A stretch of 64,000 nucleotides of DNA from Liolophura sinensis (lineage: Eukaryota > Mollusca > Polyplacophora > Chitonida > Chitonidae): the NCBI RefSeq assembly GCF_032854445.1, contig NC_088300.1:30421608-30485607 (forward strand), read 5' to 3'. Of the stretch, positions 34,451 to 45,560 are shown in pieces (within the stretch, counting starts at the first letter, position 1; the number at the start of each line of letters is the position of its first letter). The notes below the pieces were generated by a model. The model was not told where the DNA came from, ran no database searches, and saw nothing but the letters and a program-made list of their open reading frames with translations. Both the position numbers and the translations under genes were made by a program.

Positions 34451-35015
34451 AATACTCACTGGAGAAACATCAACACATGACATTAAGGCAGCGCCAGGCA
34501 AAAACAAGACAATTAATTCTGGGCTGTCGGTATTTCCTATTGACATACAAAGGCGCCTGTCATTGAGGAGCTCCTCGAGCAAAAGTTACTTTGCCACTCA
34601 GGGCTTGACCTCAGTTAATGCGCCTGTTGTCTACACAAAGTCTTCCGTTTTCGGACAAACCTACCATTAGGAGGACACTCTTCTCAGCAGCTTATATGCC
34701 AAAGAGAACAACGAAATCAGAAATGATATGAAAGAACACAATAACAGTCGAAAACCAAGAGTAATACCTTTCTATGACGGGGCAGACTAGAGTACTACCG
34801 ACTCCTTCGCCAGCAACACATTGAGAAGAATGGAAGAAGAAAGGGAGTCTCGACAATACCTTGTGCAAGAAAGGGTCGGAACTTGTCTTTGTTCACTTAG
34901 CCATTGAAATGCAAACACCCTAACTACACAGCCACGCAAGGTGACGCTGTATAACTTGTAGTGACAATATGGCATTGTCAATAGCAATGCGAAGTCCTGG
35001 ATTCGTGGCGAGAAT
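34451..35015. other. No recognisable feature
   Basis: Nothing supported. Confidence 0.35.
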
Positions 35016-35066
35016 TTATTTGTCTATTTATCTGATTGGTGTTCTACGCCGTACTCAAGGGAGACT
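35016..35066 (-). repeat. SINE-A tail fragment
   Basis: 'atttatctgattggtgttct' then 'acgccgtactcaag' is the inverted 3' end of SINE-A. Confidence 0.82.
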
Positions 35067-35550
35067 AAGCGGGTTAACTGGCAAGTAGGTAAAAAATTTT
35101 AAGCTGAGAATATTTTGGATGACCAGAGACAGATTGTTCAAAAGCCTATTAAAAGTTAAGCCAGGCTTTATAAATCTTAAATCACGAATAGCGAGCGAAC
35201 GAATATCTTTTATTGTCGTTTGGTTTAACACTGTGCTATGGTGTTTGAAAAAAATGTTTCTCATGATCATGGACATTAACTTGCCGTTGCAGAACAAACG
35301 GCGTTTCGTGCACTAGATACATATGTATGACGTTTCTGTCATTTGCTAAAACGGCATTGTAATGATTATTTGCTGTGTTAGTCTAAATTCCCTTTTCTTA
35401 TCGCGAATCAGTGGATGGTAACCACATTATTTAGTTGACAGACAAATTTAGATATAAAACATAAATTCAAAAACTGAAATCGCCATTAATAATAATTTTA
35501 AATTTCATTATATCCTTCTTGGAATACATCTGTTAGGTAAAACATTACTT

Positions 35551-35937
35551 GTGGAAATGATTTCAGGTCACGGATTTGTAATTAACTCTACGATGCCCTT
35601 TCAGCGATATAGCGTGGGTTGGCTTACAGTTACTGTCGTCAGCATCGTTGTAACCATCATTGTCTGTTGCATAGTCTGCACAACGTCATACAGCGTCAGT
35701 CGCCGACCTACACAATATATAAATACAATGGTGTTACAATGGTATTTAAGCCATACTTTAGAAATCTTCCCTTATTCGACTTTGGTGAGAGGAGACAGTG
35801 GGGGGCAGAATATACCATCGCCCTACGCCAAGTATCTGGCGTATCACCGAGGGTTGGACATTACCCTAACCGTTAATAATCCAGCTATTACATCCACAAA
35901 AATAGTCCCCAAGTACAAACTAAGTAGTTCTAAATGA
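35551..35937 (+). CDS. Candidate exon with one transmembrane segment
   Basis: A 128-codon frame with a clear hydrophobic run, VGWLTVTVVSIVVTIIVCCI at residues 23-42, followed by VCTTSYSVSRRPTQ, a Cys-rich then basic juncture typical of a single-pass membrane protein. A splice donor TTTG|GTGAGA near 35793 and possible acceptors (gatttcag near 35566, ccctttcag near 35605) would make this an internal exon of 190-230 bp. Cysteine- and tyrosine-rich or Shisa-like small membrane proteins have a similar transmembrane/Cys arrangement, but no defining residues are visible. It could be a chance frame, and an overlapping 85-codon frame is also open. Confidence 0.22.
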   Translation: MEMISGHGFVINSTMPFQRYSVGWLTVTVVSIVVTIIVCCIVCTTSYSVSRRPTQYINTMVLQWYLSHTLEIFPYSTLVRGDSGGQNIPSPYAKYLAYHRGLDITLTVNNPAITSTKIVPKYKLSSSK

Positions 35938-36039
35938 CGCAAGAATACCTATGCTGTGGATTTTAAAAGTATAGAACATGCCAAATATTACTAAAGATAC
36001 TCATTAAAATATCTTTGCCAGTAACAAAAAGGCATGCAT

Positions 36040-36330
36040 ATTATGTTATCGACAACTGATATTCTAACGAAGTAGTCGATTTGAAAACTGATTTCACTTC
36101 AGTCGTCGAGAACATACCCAGCATCTTTCCAACATTATTTAAAACTGTTGACTGCTTCTCTTTGCATGATTCTGTCCTATTTTTGTACTTAATATACTTT
36201 CTTAGTTTAGTGGTTTGTGTTCTACGTCGTTTTGGAAATTGGTCTTGCCTTTATTGACCTGGAACGTCCTTGTTGGTTGACAGCTGGTATACGAATGTTC
36301 TGTTTCGACGCATAGATTTATAGGCGTCTA
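36040..36330 (+). repeat. Dispersed repeat family Y, copy 6 (plus)
   Basis: Contains 'gatttgaaaactgatttcac', 'aactgttgactgcttctctt', 'tactttcttagtttagtgg', 'gtcgttttggaaattggtct' and 'gacctggaacgtccttg', then 'gtatacgaatgttctgtttc'. One of the two most complete plus-strand copies. Confidence 0.72.
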
Positions 36331-38002
36331 TACTCTCTCCGTCCCAAGTACAACACGCACTGCCCGATTACCTGTGACCACAATAAATGTATACTCATAA
36401 TTGCATATGAAATCAACAGATTTAATCCTTGGTCTTGTATCTCCAAAATTACAAGTTGTGGCCACGATATCCTGAATTATTCATTGCCAGACTGGTGGAA
36501 AGTTTAGCAATTGATAAGTGTACAGAGGCACACGTTGGCGTTGAAAATGTTTCCCTGATTTTTTTCCTCCGTGTGAAGAACATTATTCAGATATTCATGT
36601 GACGCGACGTAAAGCATGAATACTCCACAGAGAAATGGGACTTTCATTTATACGCACACTATATGATGATTTGACATGTTTAATTAAATCTCTCGAGAGT
36701 GTATAATGTCAAAAGTGCGTGGGTAATATGGGTGTGCAAAACGATCCTGATGGATTACCTGAAAAACTACGGTGCCCTCTTGGAACCATAATACATCTCG
36801 CGTTATTGTGCCACCTTTCATATATTACCCGTCAGTGAACCATTAATATATCGTTGGGGGCTCAACCTTAATTATAGCTGTCATATAAACATTACCAAAA
36901 ATGTGAAATTAATATATCTGCAGGTGTATTACAGGGGAAATTTGAGCACATCCACAAGAAACATATTCTAGTTCTGAATTTTCCTAAATTTACATTACCC
37001 GATGTTTTTACGTTTAGTATTAATTCAACTGATTTACTAGTATTTTAGCATGTAATTCACATCGTGTTGTGCTTTATGAAACCAAATTAATATCAACTTA
37101 TTTATAAGTATCTGTCTCTTTATATTATAACATTCTTAGTTAATAGTACATGAGACTGTTGATTTCAAAATATTTCTTGTAGATACTCTAGATCAAAGGG
37201 AAGCAAATGTTTTCATCTTTTACGTGAAGGTCAACATCTATTTTCTCTAGAAAGTTGAAATTTACGGTCTACAGCATGAATTCTCCTGTACCAGGAAGCA
37301 AGATAGAAATACCAGAAGTCCTGTCAGAAAACAAACTGATCTCAAGTTTTGTGAGAGGCGTTACTTCTCTGGGGACAACCAAAATTTCGGAATGTATCCA
37401 TGTAGCAGACAGCGTTAGGTAGAAGAATGGTGTCACGGTTCATACACAGGTGGATATTACTGTCAGGGAATCTCATGGACTTCATTATCCACCTGATAAC
37501 GATTTTTCTCATCCCAGTAAAACTGAAATATCCTGACACGAAATCATGACAGTTTGAAGCACCATAGTCATAAGACGAATGGAAACTTTAAGTTCCTTAT
37601 TTGTTTGTAACGTGCTCAGATGCATCCCTCTTTCAAATGCCTTCTAAATAACCTATTTCATACCATTAATCATTTCGTGGACACTTTACGAATGACGGAA
37701 TATACTGATGAATAATAAATCGAACATTTAATTACAGCATATCTATTTGCGATAGAAAAAGCCAACACCTGTTTTTAATATTTAATTCAACTAATATATG
37801 ATTAGAAATCATCCTGAAAAATGGTGTCAGTTTGACTTGAAACAGTGGCAAGTTCGTATTTTCTCACCTTCAAATGAGTTATCCTCCAAAGAACGTCTGC
37901 ATGGGCGTCAACTGACACCAGATATCTGGACATTAAACCTTCTATATATGTGTATATGTGTGTATGTATTATGTACCTCTCAGTGCTGAGGTTTATTGTT
38001 GA
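36331..38002. other. No recognisable feature
   Basis: AT-rich; open frames at 37342-37539 and 37798-37989 are unsupported. Confidence 0.35.
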
Positions 38003-38245
38003 CCAGTGACCTGCTAAATATGAATAAAATGAACTGCCTTTTCTACCTAATTCTGATTAACCATGGTTCTAGGAAGCGCATAAGTTGCTACTATTTAAGC
38101 AATTACATGAACAGTTATAGTCAGGGCTGTAGTCAGAATAAAGCCCTAACTATGGTAAATTGGCAAAGAAGCTGAATTTAATTGGGAACTTGTGGACATT
38201 TGCCAGCTACTACACTCGCTGCCGTTGCTGTATTTTTCTCTATGC
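38003..38245 (+). repeat. Dispersed repeat family X, copy 5
   Basis: 'ttgaccagtgacctgctaaa', 'aaccatggttctaggaagcg' (no G-tract), 'ttgctactatttaagcaatt', 'gaataaagccctaac' and 'tggacatttgccagctacta' follow family order and end at 'gctgtatttttctctat'. Confidence 0.75.
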
Positions 38246-40009
38246 TGTTGTGTTTTTTATTATAAAGTATATGTCAACGCTTTTAACGACTGTCGTAGAA
38301 AGGGCGCATTTAAAATTTTTCAACGTGAAACCATTCTAGAACCTTTCACCATCTTGTGATGAATCCCGTTTTTATACAATTTATTGTATTTTTTATTTGT
38401 CAGTGTCTGTCCCATATACTTTCCCTCTCTGTATGTTATAGCCTGCACTGTGATTCAGTCGAGCGTTCTCGAGGCTTATGAGTTTAGTCTCATTGTAACA
38501 AGATTGTACACTCTGGAAATATGTATCGGTGTTGTATGATTAAACATGTTTACGATCAAACCTTTCATAGTTTTCTTTTACGTTAGTCTATAAATATGAG
38601 CGACGGAGATGTGAAGCTCGCAGTCATTTACCCACGTCTATTTGAGAGCAGTCATATTTACTGTCATTCAATGTGAAGGATTTTGCTGGGTTTGGAGATA
38701 TGGGGTTTTCACGCCATTCGTCATCTGTACGCCATTTTCTGTACAGAGCACTTTTTGAGCTTGTGTTTCGCCGCTTACTATTTTTTGAGACGTTATTTGG
38801 AGCTTGTTTCGCTCATTGTCTCTTTGAGCGATTACGTACATTTCATCCCAGTTTACCCTGAAAGTGACTTTGTGTATATTTCGGAGGCGTGAAACATATA
38901 TTGACAGCTCAGCATCACGGACGCTACTGTCAACCCGTCCGCCCTGAGAAGCTCCACATTCACTGGCAGTTGAGAAATAAACCATAAACGAGTTGTTTAT
39001 CATCTTTACTCCCGGATAGTCTGCCCTTACAGTCTGTTTCAAACTACAATGAACCTTGAAAGTAAATACAATTATCCAGTCTACAATGTGTAATTGTTGT
39101 TGACGTTATGTACCTAGGGAATTCGAGGACGAAGGGAAATTTTTCATGTACACTTAAACACCTCGGGTAATTTTCTCACTAGTTGCTTCCCCTTAAGAAA
39201 AGGGCAGAAAAATTAAGAGTCAACCAATACGCTTTCCCTTATCACAACTTTCCGCAAATCAGTTTCTACCGACAGCAAGAGGCTATAAAGTATTTAGAGG
39301 AAAACTAAAAATCGATGAAATCGAAACATTTCCCAGACGGAGCTTCCTAAAAGGCTGCATCGTGTTGAATTTTGGCAAAACGAAACAGCTGTGGTGTTAA
39401 ATGACGTAAAGATATATGTGGTCAGGGCTGATGAGACGCGTTCAAGTTTAAAGGGAATCAGTGGCATTTCGCATGATTAAGAAAATCCGTCTGTTACGCA
39501 TGAGGTGTAAACTGCCCGTAAGAAAGTGTCTGCATATATCATTTTTATTAATAAGTGATCGATTCTCCGACATAGTTTGAAGTAAAAAGTTTGAGCAAAT
39601 CGGGAGATATGGTTCGCGTTACAAAAAGCGTGGGCGGCAGTTTGAAGAAACAGCTGACACTATTTCGTTGTGGGACAAAGTTTTCAGTATTTCATCATTC
39701 ATAGCCAATACAAGTAAATGCTAGTACAACAAACGTGTCAGTAAATTAACGTCACAATATTGTTAAGAAAACAAACCAAAAACTGCGTGAAAGACCAACT
39801 TCCCGAGTTAAGGTATTTATAGGCAACAGGCTGCTATTTTAACTTTTGTTTCATTTCACTTAGAGTGTTGAACTAATGTTTTAACGGTGTTCTTGTTGGG
39901 CATGATAGAGATTAAATTACCCGGCGCTAGGGGCGATATATTCATCGTCTTGAATTAGATCGCCACTCTTGATACATGAACAGGTGTAGCTGAGCAACTG
40001 AGACACCTA
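38246..40009. other. Unannotated; opposed frames at 38.67-39.04 kb
   Basis: A 124-codon minus frame (38668-39042) and two plus frames overlap one another. None has a recognisable motif, and codon choice gives no reason to prefer a strand. Confidence 0.35.
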
Positions 40010-40290
40010 GATGTTATGCACATCTTGTACAATAGCGTGGTACACGATTTGAACACTGATTTCACTCAGTTGCCAAGAACATACCTTTTGCTCTTCTCCA
40101 ACATCATTGAAAACTGTTGACTTCTTCCCTTTGAACGATTCCGTCCTATTTTCATACTTTATATACTTTCTTAGTTCTGTGGTACTTTGTGTTTAACGTC
40201 GTTTTGGGAATTGCCTTGCGATTGTTGACCGGGAACGTCCTTATTTCTTGACGCCTTGTATACGAATGTGTTGTTTCGACTCATAGATTG
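40010..40290 (+). repeat. Dispersed repeat family Y, copy 7 (plus)
   Basis: Parallel to the 36.1-kb copy from 'cgatttgaacactgatttca' through 'catcattgaaaactgttgac', 'tatatactttcttagttctg', 'gtcgttttgggaattgcctt', 'gaccgggaacgtcctta' and 'gtatacgaatgtgttg'. Confidence 0.72.
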
Positions 40291-40714
40291 AAATATCATC
40301 ACTTTGTCATTTCATTGATTCTATAACCTCCTAACATACCGATTGTGCGAAATTTATATTCATAAACTTGATAAACTTAATGATGATAGTCAAACTACTT
40401 AAATATCACAAGTGACGAACATGACTAAACTCGAGTAATAAAGAAATGCGGCGTAGTGGTAAGGCCAAACGCGGAGATGAACTTCCACCTGTGACTGAGG
40501 ACCCTCGCTAAGTGTACTGTTGTGGAGTATTTTATGATCAATGACATTCTGACTCTCTCATGGTGTAAACTTTGCTGAAAAGTCACATGGTGTTCAAGTC
40601 ATAATTCTACATTGAACAAATCCACATCTTTCATTTTAAGCTACCCTATATGTAAACTCCAAATGGTTGTTTGGTGTTTGAGATATTGGCATGTGCCAGT
40701 CCCCAGATGGGACT

Positions 40715-40840
40715 TATGGATTCGTGTTAAACGTCGTTTTGGGAACTGGCCTTGCAACTATTGACCCGGAACGTCCTTACTGGTTAATGACTGTCTTTGT
40801 ATGAATGTCTGTCTCGACGTATAGATTATACCACAACCGT
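40715..40840 (+). repeat. Dispersed repeat family Y, copy 8 (3' half)
   Basis: 'gtgttaaacgtcgttttggg', 'cttgcaactattgacccgga', 'acgtccttactggttaatga' and 'gtatgaatgtctgtctcgac' match the 3' half of the 40.0-kb copy in the same orientation. Confidence 0.7.
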
Positions 40841-41787
40841 ATGGGCGTCTAAATATATAAAAAATAAGACAAAAAACCTTAAATCTTCCGGTAGACACAA
40901 CAAACTCTGCAACAGCCTTATAGACTCCAACGACCCTCGGTATATTCTATACATGCAAGTTCACTGACCTATCGCCCATAGGTTTTTCTTTTACCTTTAA
41001 GACATAAGGTTAACGTGAGGCAATTTTTCCCGGCCATTTGATCCACGTTCCACTTGACGCTTGTTTTCTACAGCCAATTGACTGTAAGTGGAATAGAAAA
41101 AAAATACTGACTTGAGATGATCATGAAAGTGCAGTTGCTTTAGCCCAGGGACATAGGAAAGACACTTCGTTTCCCCAGTTAGTTGGCCTATATCCCGAGG
41201 TATAAGTACGGAGCTTGAATGAGAAAGTCAATTTACAATAATGAGAATGTAAATACTTTGTATTTTCTACAAAGCTTGCCTTCCACTCCAAGCCAACCGT
41301 TCCATTTGACCTGTAGCGACACTCACAACATCAGTACGTACATTTATGTCCACAAACCATTCGTGTTATATAGCACCGGGCTTTTGTGACATCCAGTGCC
41401 CAATTCAAAGCAGCGAAAACCTCTTAAATGTCATGTGTTGGTATAGAGAAAAACATGTCAACCGCAATATGACGGTAACATCAAAATTTAGTGAGGGAGA
41501 GGGTGTTATAGAACCATTCTATTTATTTTGATATCCCTAAATGCTGGTATTGTGTTGGCTGCTTTTTAAAATGAGATAAGGATGCCCTCCAAAATCAGTC
41601 ACAAAAGCGAAATGTTATAGAAGCCTGACAAGATATTATCTTTCAATTTTAACTTTACATCATTTGCTTGTAAGCTAGCAGAACATAAATCTGTTTTCAC
41701 ATACAAAAAGTATATGGAATGTGATATTCATATTTATACACATTATGTGCGAACATGTACCCAGTTGTACGGTACAAATTTATGCTT
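40841..41787. other. No recognisable feature
   Basis: Nothing supported. Confidence 0.35.
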
Positions 41788-41883
41788 AGGTACTCAAGAA
41801 TATTTCACTAATGCGACGGCGGCCAGCATTATGATAGGAGGAAACCAGCCAGAGCCCCGCGAAAAACCCACGACCATCCACAG
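41788..41883 (-). repeat. SINE-A fragment, minus
   Basis: 'ggtactcaagaatatttcac', 'gcgacggcggccagcattat', 'aggaggaaaccagccagagc' and 'cccacgaccatccacag' are inverted SINE-A. Its extreme 3' tail is missing. The 95-codon frame across it (41714-42001) is repeat-derived. Confidence 0.88.
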
Positions 41884-42020
41884 AAAGCAATATATTTCAT
41901 TTGTAAAAAAAAAGCAATGTCAAGTAAAAGAGATTTTTATACTTTTTATACTAGCCAAACTATCTGTTGACATTTGGAGGATCAAGTCATTGGAGTATTA
42001 ATTGTACGGATATAACTCAT

Positions 42021-42306
42021 CTGGTAAACTGCAGTTTCAACTGAAGACTTGCTTCTCCATCTGGTATAACTGCAGTTTCAACTGAAGTCTTGCTTCTCCA
42101 TCTGGTATAACTGCAGTTTCAACTGAAGTCTTGCTTCTCCATCTGGTATAACTGCAGTTTCAACTGAAGTCTTGCTTCTCCATCTGGTATATCTGCAGTT
42201 TCAACTGAAGTCTTGCTTCTCCATCTGGTATGACTGCAGTTTCAACTGAAGTCTTGCTTCTCCATCTGGTATATCTGCAGTTTCAACTGAAGTCTTGCTT
42301 CTCCAT
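42021..42306. repeat. Minisatellite, seven 41-bp units
   Basis: Seven head-to-tail units beginning 'ctggtataactgcagtttca' at 42021, 42061, 42102, 42143, 42184, 42225 and 42266. The first is 40 bp and has two differences; the rest differ at one or two positions. Such uniformity indicates recent amplification or homogenisation. Each unit contains a small self-complementary 'cagtttcaactg'. Confidence 0.97.
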
Positions 42307-42700
42307 CTGAATCGCTCTAAGAAGAGTTCACCGCGTCCAGTGAACGTGACCGACTTTCCAATGGATTTTGCATGGATGACAGCATACGCCTGAGTGCAAA
42401 ATCTAGTTCTCCATCATGACAAATTTGTCTGGAATAAAACACCGTTACCAAATGAGCCTAGAAGACAAGCTTATCAGTCACCAACTAACGGCCTCCCACT
42501 CAGTACAGTGATAATTACGTTAATTTTAACTGTCTAATTTGTTTCCTTCCTTCCCTTGTTGTGGACCTCGCTGTCTATTCTAGCTTCTTACTGCTCACTA
42601 ACACGCTGTGTTTAAAAATCCTACAGACCTTGAAAGGTAGGAGAAAATGTTCTGTTTTTAAATTACACTAAGTGCACTATTCTTTTCAATAGCTTGCAGT
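42307..42700. other. No recognisable feature
   Basis: Nothing supported. Confidence 0.35.
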
Positions 42701-42711
42701 TACAATGGTTT

Positions 42712-42821
42712 TGACCTGTGGATGGCCGTTGGCGTAGTTCGATTTCCTCTCATCATAATGCTTGCCGCCGCCGTACCAGAGAAATATTCTTGAGAACGGT
42801 GGAAAGCACCAGTCGAATAAA
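42712..42821 (+). repeat. SINE-A, 5'-truncated, with target-site duplication
   Basis: Runs from 'gacctgtggatggccgttgg' through 'cctctcatcataatgcttgc' and 'attcttgagaacggtgg' to an aaata end. The 11-bp tacaatggttt flanks it at 42701-42711 and 42822-42832. Confidence 0.92.
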
Positions 42822-42832
42822 TACAATGGTTT

Positions 42833-43230
42833 GAATTCATGTTCATACTGACCTACTAGCGATATTGGTGGATGTAAGATGGCTGAAGGTGTAGACCCAT
42901 GAACACAGTAATCAGTTAGAAGAAATTCTTACGGAAACACCATCACGGATAGTGTGTATCTATCAGGATTTATAACTGACTCGAAAGAGGAAAATGTGGA
43001 TAATATGTTCTGGTGCAGGGAAAATTTTTATATTTCTTTTATTTTGTTGCTTATAAATCTAAAAAATAATATAACGTACTTCACGACAATATAAGCGTTT
43101 AATACCATGGGCCTGTTTTATGAAACAATCGTACATTGCGCCTGGCCTAACTGCTGTGACAATATATAGTGAAGAAATACATCACCACTGAAAAAAATGC
43201 GCTGGACATAGTTTTATGACAGCTTTGAAT
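42833..43230. other. No recognisable feature
   Basis: Nothing supported. Confidence 0.35.
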
Positions 43231-43350
43231 TTTATTTATTTATTTGATTGGTGTTTTACGCCGTACCCAAGAATATTTCACTTATACCACTGCGGCCAGC
43301 ATTGGGGTGGGAAGAAACTGGGCAGAACCATCTGGTTGTTGGCAACAGTT
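43231..43350 (-). repeat. SINE-A, minus, 5'-truncated
   Basis: 'ttatttatttatttgattgg', 'tgttttacgccgtacccaag', 'aatatttcacttataccact' and 'gaagaaactgggcagaacc' are inverted SINE-A, ending in 'ttgttggcaacag'. It stops one base before a perfect hairpin. Confidence 0.88.
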
Positions 43351-43351
43351 T

Positions 43352-43384
43352 TTTAGGGCGACTAGGGACTCTAGTCGCCCTAAA
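43352..43384. other. Perfect 14-bp hairpin with 5-base loop
   Basis: tttagggcgactag at 43352-43365 is exactly complementary to 43371-43384, with loop ggact. It directly follows the inverted SINE-A copy. No T-run or other known element suggests a role. Confidence 0.85.
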
Positions 43385-44124
43385 GCACGTTCAGTAAGGG
43401 TAATTGTAATCACATCAATGGTATTCCAGCTGTGTATTTTATATTAAGGGCTCCTTGACCCTTTGACCAACGCCATTGACCTGTTCCCTGTGCTTAATGA
43501 CACTCACGGCTATAGTTAATGGCCACGTGTCGAAGGTTCGGCGAGAATACATCCCTTACTATGAAGAGCGTTTTTCACTAATGACAGGAAAAAAATAACA
43601 TCACTAGCCTCACAGGAAGAACATCAATTGATTCCAGGGCTTGTAAGATTTTCAGATTAGAATCGTTAGTAAAACTGTCGGCCGAAGACTTTATCATTTT
43701 ACCTTTCACCCTTTTGTCAACAAATGCTGCACCATAATTTCCCGAAAGATACAAATTGTTACTCTAGCTGAAGAGTGGTTTCTCTAAAAAAATACCACAG
43801 TAGATTCCAATCTTGTTATAACCTGAGACATCCTATAATAAAATTAGTATAAAACTGATTTTCTGACTGACACCTCGCAGAAAAGGATAACAGGTTGTAT
43901 CAAGTAGGCAAACTAAATATACAAACTAAATATACTTCCTTTTCACGAGAGGACATGCCAAAGACGACATTCAAACTACCAACTGAAGAAAAAACACTGA
44001 GCTGATTTCTGAAATCCGACTATCTCCCAAAACTACGGTCACAATCTCTTATAACATTATTGTACTTTCTAATCAAATCACTTTATTAAGAAAAAAACAA
44101 CCAATAATCTTCAATGAAACTGAA
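43385..44124. other. No recognisable feature
   Basis: Nothing supported. Confidence 0.35.
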
Positions 44125-44195
44125 ACAACAAGCCTTGAACTCATGACTTACAGTATCTAGCTTCATCGCTCTACCAGCTGAACACCAATTTGCTT
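44120..44195 (-). repeat. tRNA-like SINE head or tRNA relic
   Basis: Reversed, the sequence has an A-box-like 'ttcagctggtagagcgatga' and, about 35 bases on, a B-box-like 'gagttcaaggct'. The anticodon stem does not pair, so it is not a working tRNA gene. No SINE body was recognised beside it. Confidence 0.4.
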
Positions 44196-44389
44196 CTAGT
44201 CCTCTCTGTACCCCACTGCAAGTGCCGAACTTACTCCGTTCTGGCACTAAACTGTTAGTCTAGGCAAACTTTAGTATAATTTATTATTGTGGAGCGTGTG
44301 GATGTATATTTCTGGTTCGAAACTGCCTTATAACCCTAGCCAGTTAAATTGATATCGTTTTACACCAGAAAATCTATAACACGACCCTG

Positions 44390-44507
44390 CGGATAGTCGT
44401 GGGATTCCCCGGAGATTCTGCACGGTCTCTTCCCGCAAAAATGTTGGCCGCCGTCTTTTATGTGAAATGTTCTTGAGCAAGGCGTTTAAATTAAAGAAAT
44501 AAATTGA
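44390..44507 (+). repeat. SINE-A, 5'-truncated
   Basis: 'ccctgcggatagtcgtggga', 'ttctgcacggtctcttcccg', 'aatgttggccgccgtc' and 'aaatgttcttgagcaaggcg' end in an AAAT-type tail. No target duplication found. Confidence 0.85.
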
Positions 44508-45424
44508 GCTTGGTTTACGTAGCGAGGTCGCTCCGCTCGCTACTTCTTTACCTAGCTGCTTCTTCGTCTCACTATGTCACTGGCTCGAATCCAGGACAAT
44601 CTAACAAACATGATGTTAAATATTTGTTGATGTAAATTCATATAGTCTGATTTGTTTTCCAAATTCCAAATTTGTCATCAAAACGTATCCCAGTCTGTCA
44701 CTCGGGTTCAATAGCCTCGCTCTCATAAGCGTTGTACACGTACGTTTTGAAAACAATATATATCATCATGGCATACAGGTTATAGCTTACTACGATTCGC
44801 TGTATCACTTCTCAGCTGCCGTAAGGTATGCATTTTGAGTCGGTTTACAATTTTATGCAATTTTATATGCTCACCATAACAGATGTATTTAAATTTTTTG
44901 ATTGTTTAGAAATTTAAGTCAAATTATATTATAGTTCTCAAGAAAAATGTTATTATTCTAAAAAAGAATAAAAAATAATAATTTACTTCTATAGGTTACT
45001 GTCTATTTTTTCTCTGTTCTATATGCGCTACATGGGGTGTAAATGATAAATAAAACGAATCAATGATCTTAACGTTAAATTGGAAGCATTCTGTATTAAC
45101 CGCGTAAATTAAAATTTATATATTATTCCCCGAAATCGGGAAAAATCAATGCTGGCTGCATGTTTCTGAACATCTCTTTTCTTGAAAGAAAAAAAAACAG
45201 GCACGTTTTGTTTCTTTTCTTTTCTGAGGTTAACACCATCACTGCTACAAGTATTTGGAATTAACCATTTTCTTCAGAGGTGTTAGGCTACAGCATGTAA
45301 ATTATATTTCAAGGAGAGGAACAAATGACATATACATAAGATTTGTGTCCTTAGAACAGGAAATAAAATTCTAACGCAAGCTGTTATACAGCAATTGTTT
45401 ACCATACTTGTAGACTACATTAGT
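44508..45424. other. Mostly unannotated
   Basis: gtagcgag at 44519 pairs with ctcgctac about 17 bases later in a small hairpin; otherwise AT-rich with no feature. Confidence 0.35.
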
Positions 45425-45560
45425 TTTCAGATAAGTTTCACTATCTCACTGCTTTACTACCTCTTTGTCTCACTATCTCGCTGACATTCTACATATTGGT
45501 TTCACTATCTTGCTACTTCGTTACCTCCCTGCCTTGCTACCTCGCTAGCTTCCAACTTCG
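45425..45560. repeat. Degenerate pyrimidine-rich tandem repeat
   Basis: Variants of 'ctacctcgct', 'ctatctcgct' and 'ctacttcgtt' recur through the interval; a related run is at 44535-44575. A decayed short-period repeat. Confidence 0.55.

Noticed and set aside
38668-39042. 124-codon minus frame
   Set aside because: Two plus-strand frames overlap it and no domain or splice support was seen.
41714-42001. 95-codon plus frame
   Set aside because: Mostly an inverted SINE-A fragment.
42021-42306. CRISPR array
   Set aside because: Units are contiguous with no unique spacers, and the genome is eukaryotic; it is a minisatellite.
44120-44195. Functional tRNA gene
   Set aside because: A- and B-box-like sequences are present but the anticodon arm does not fold.
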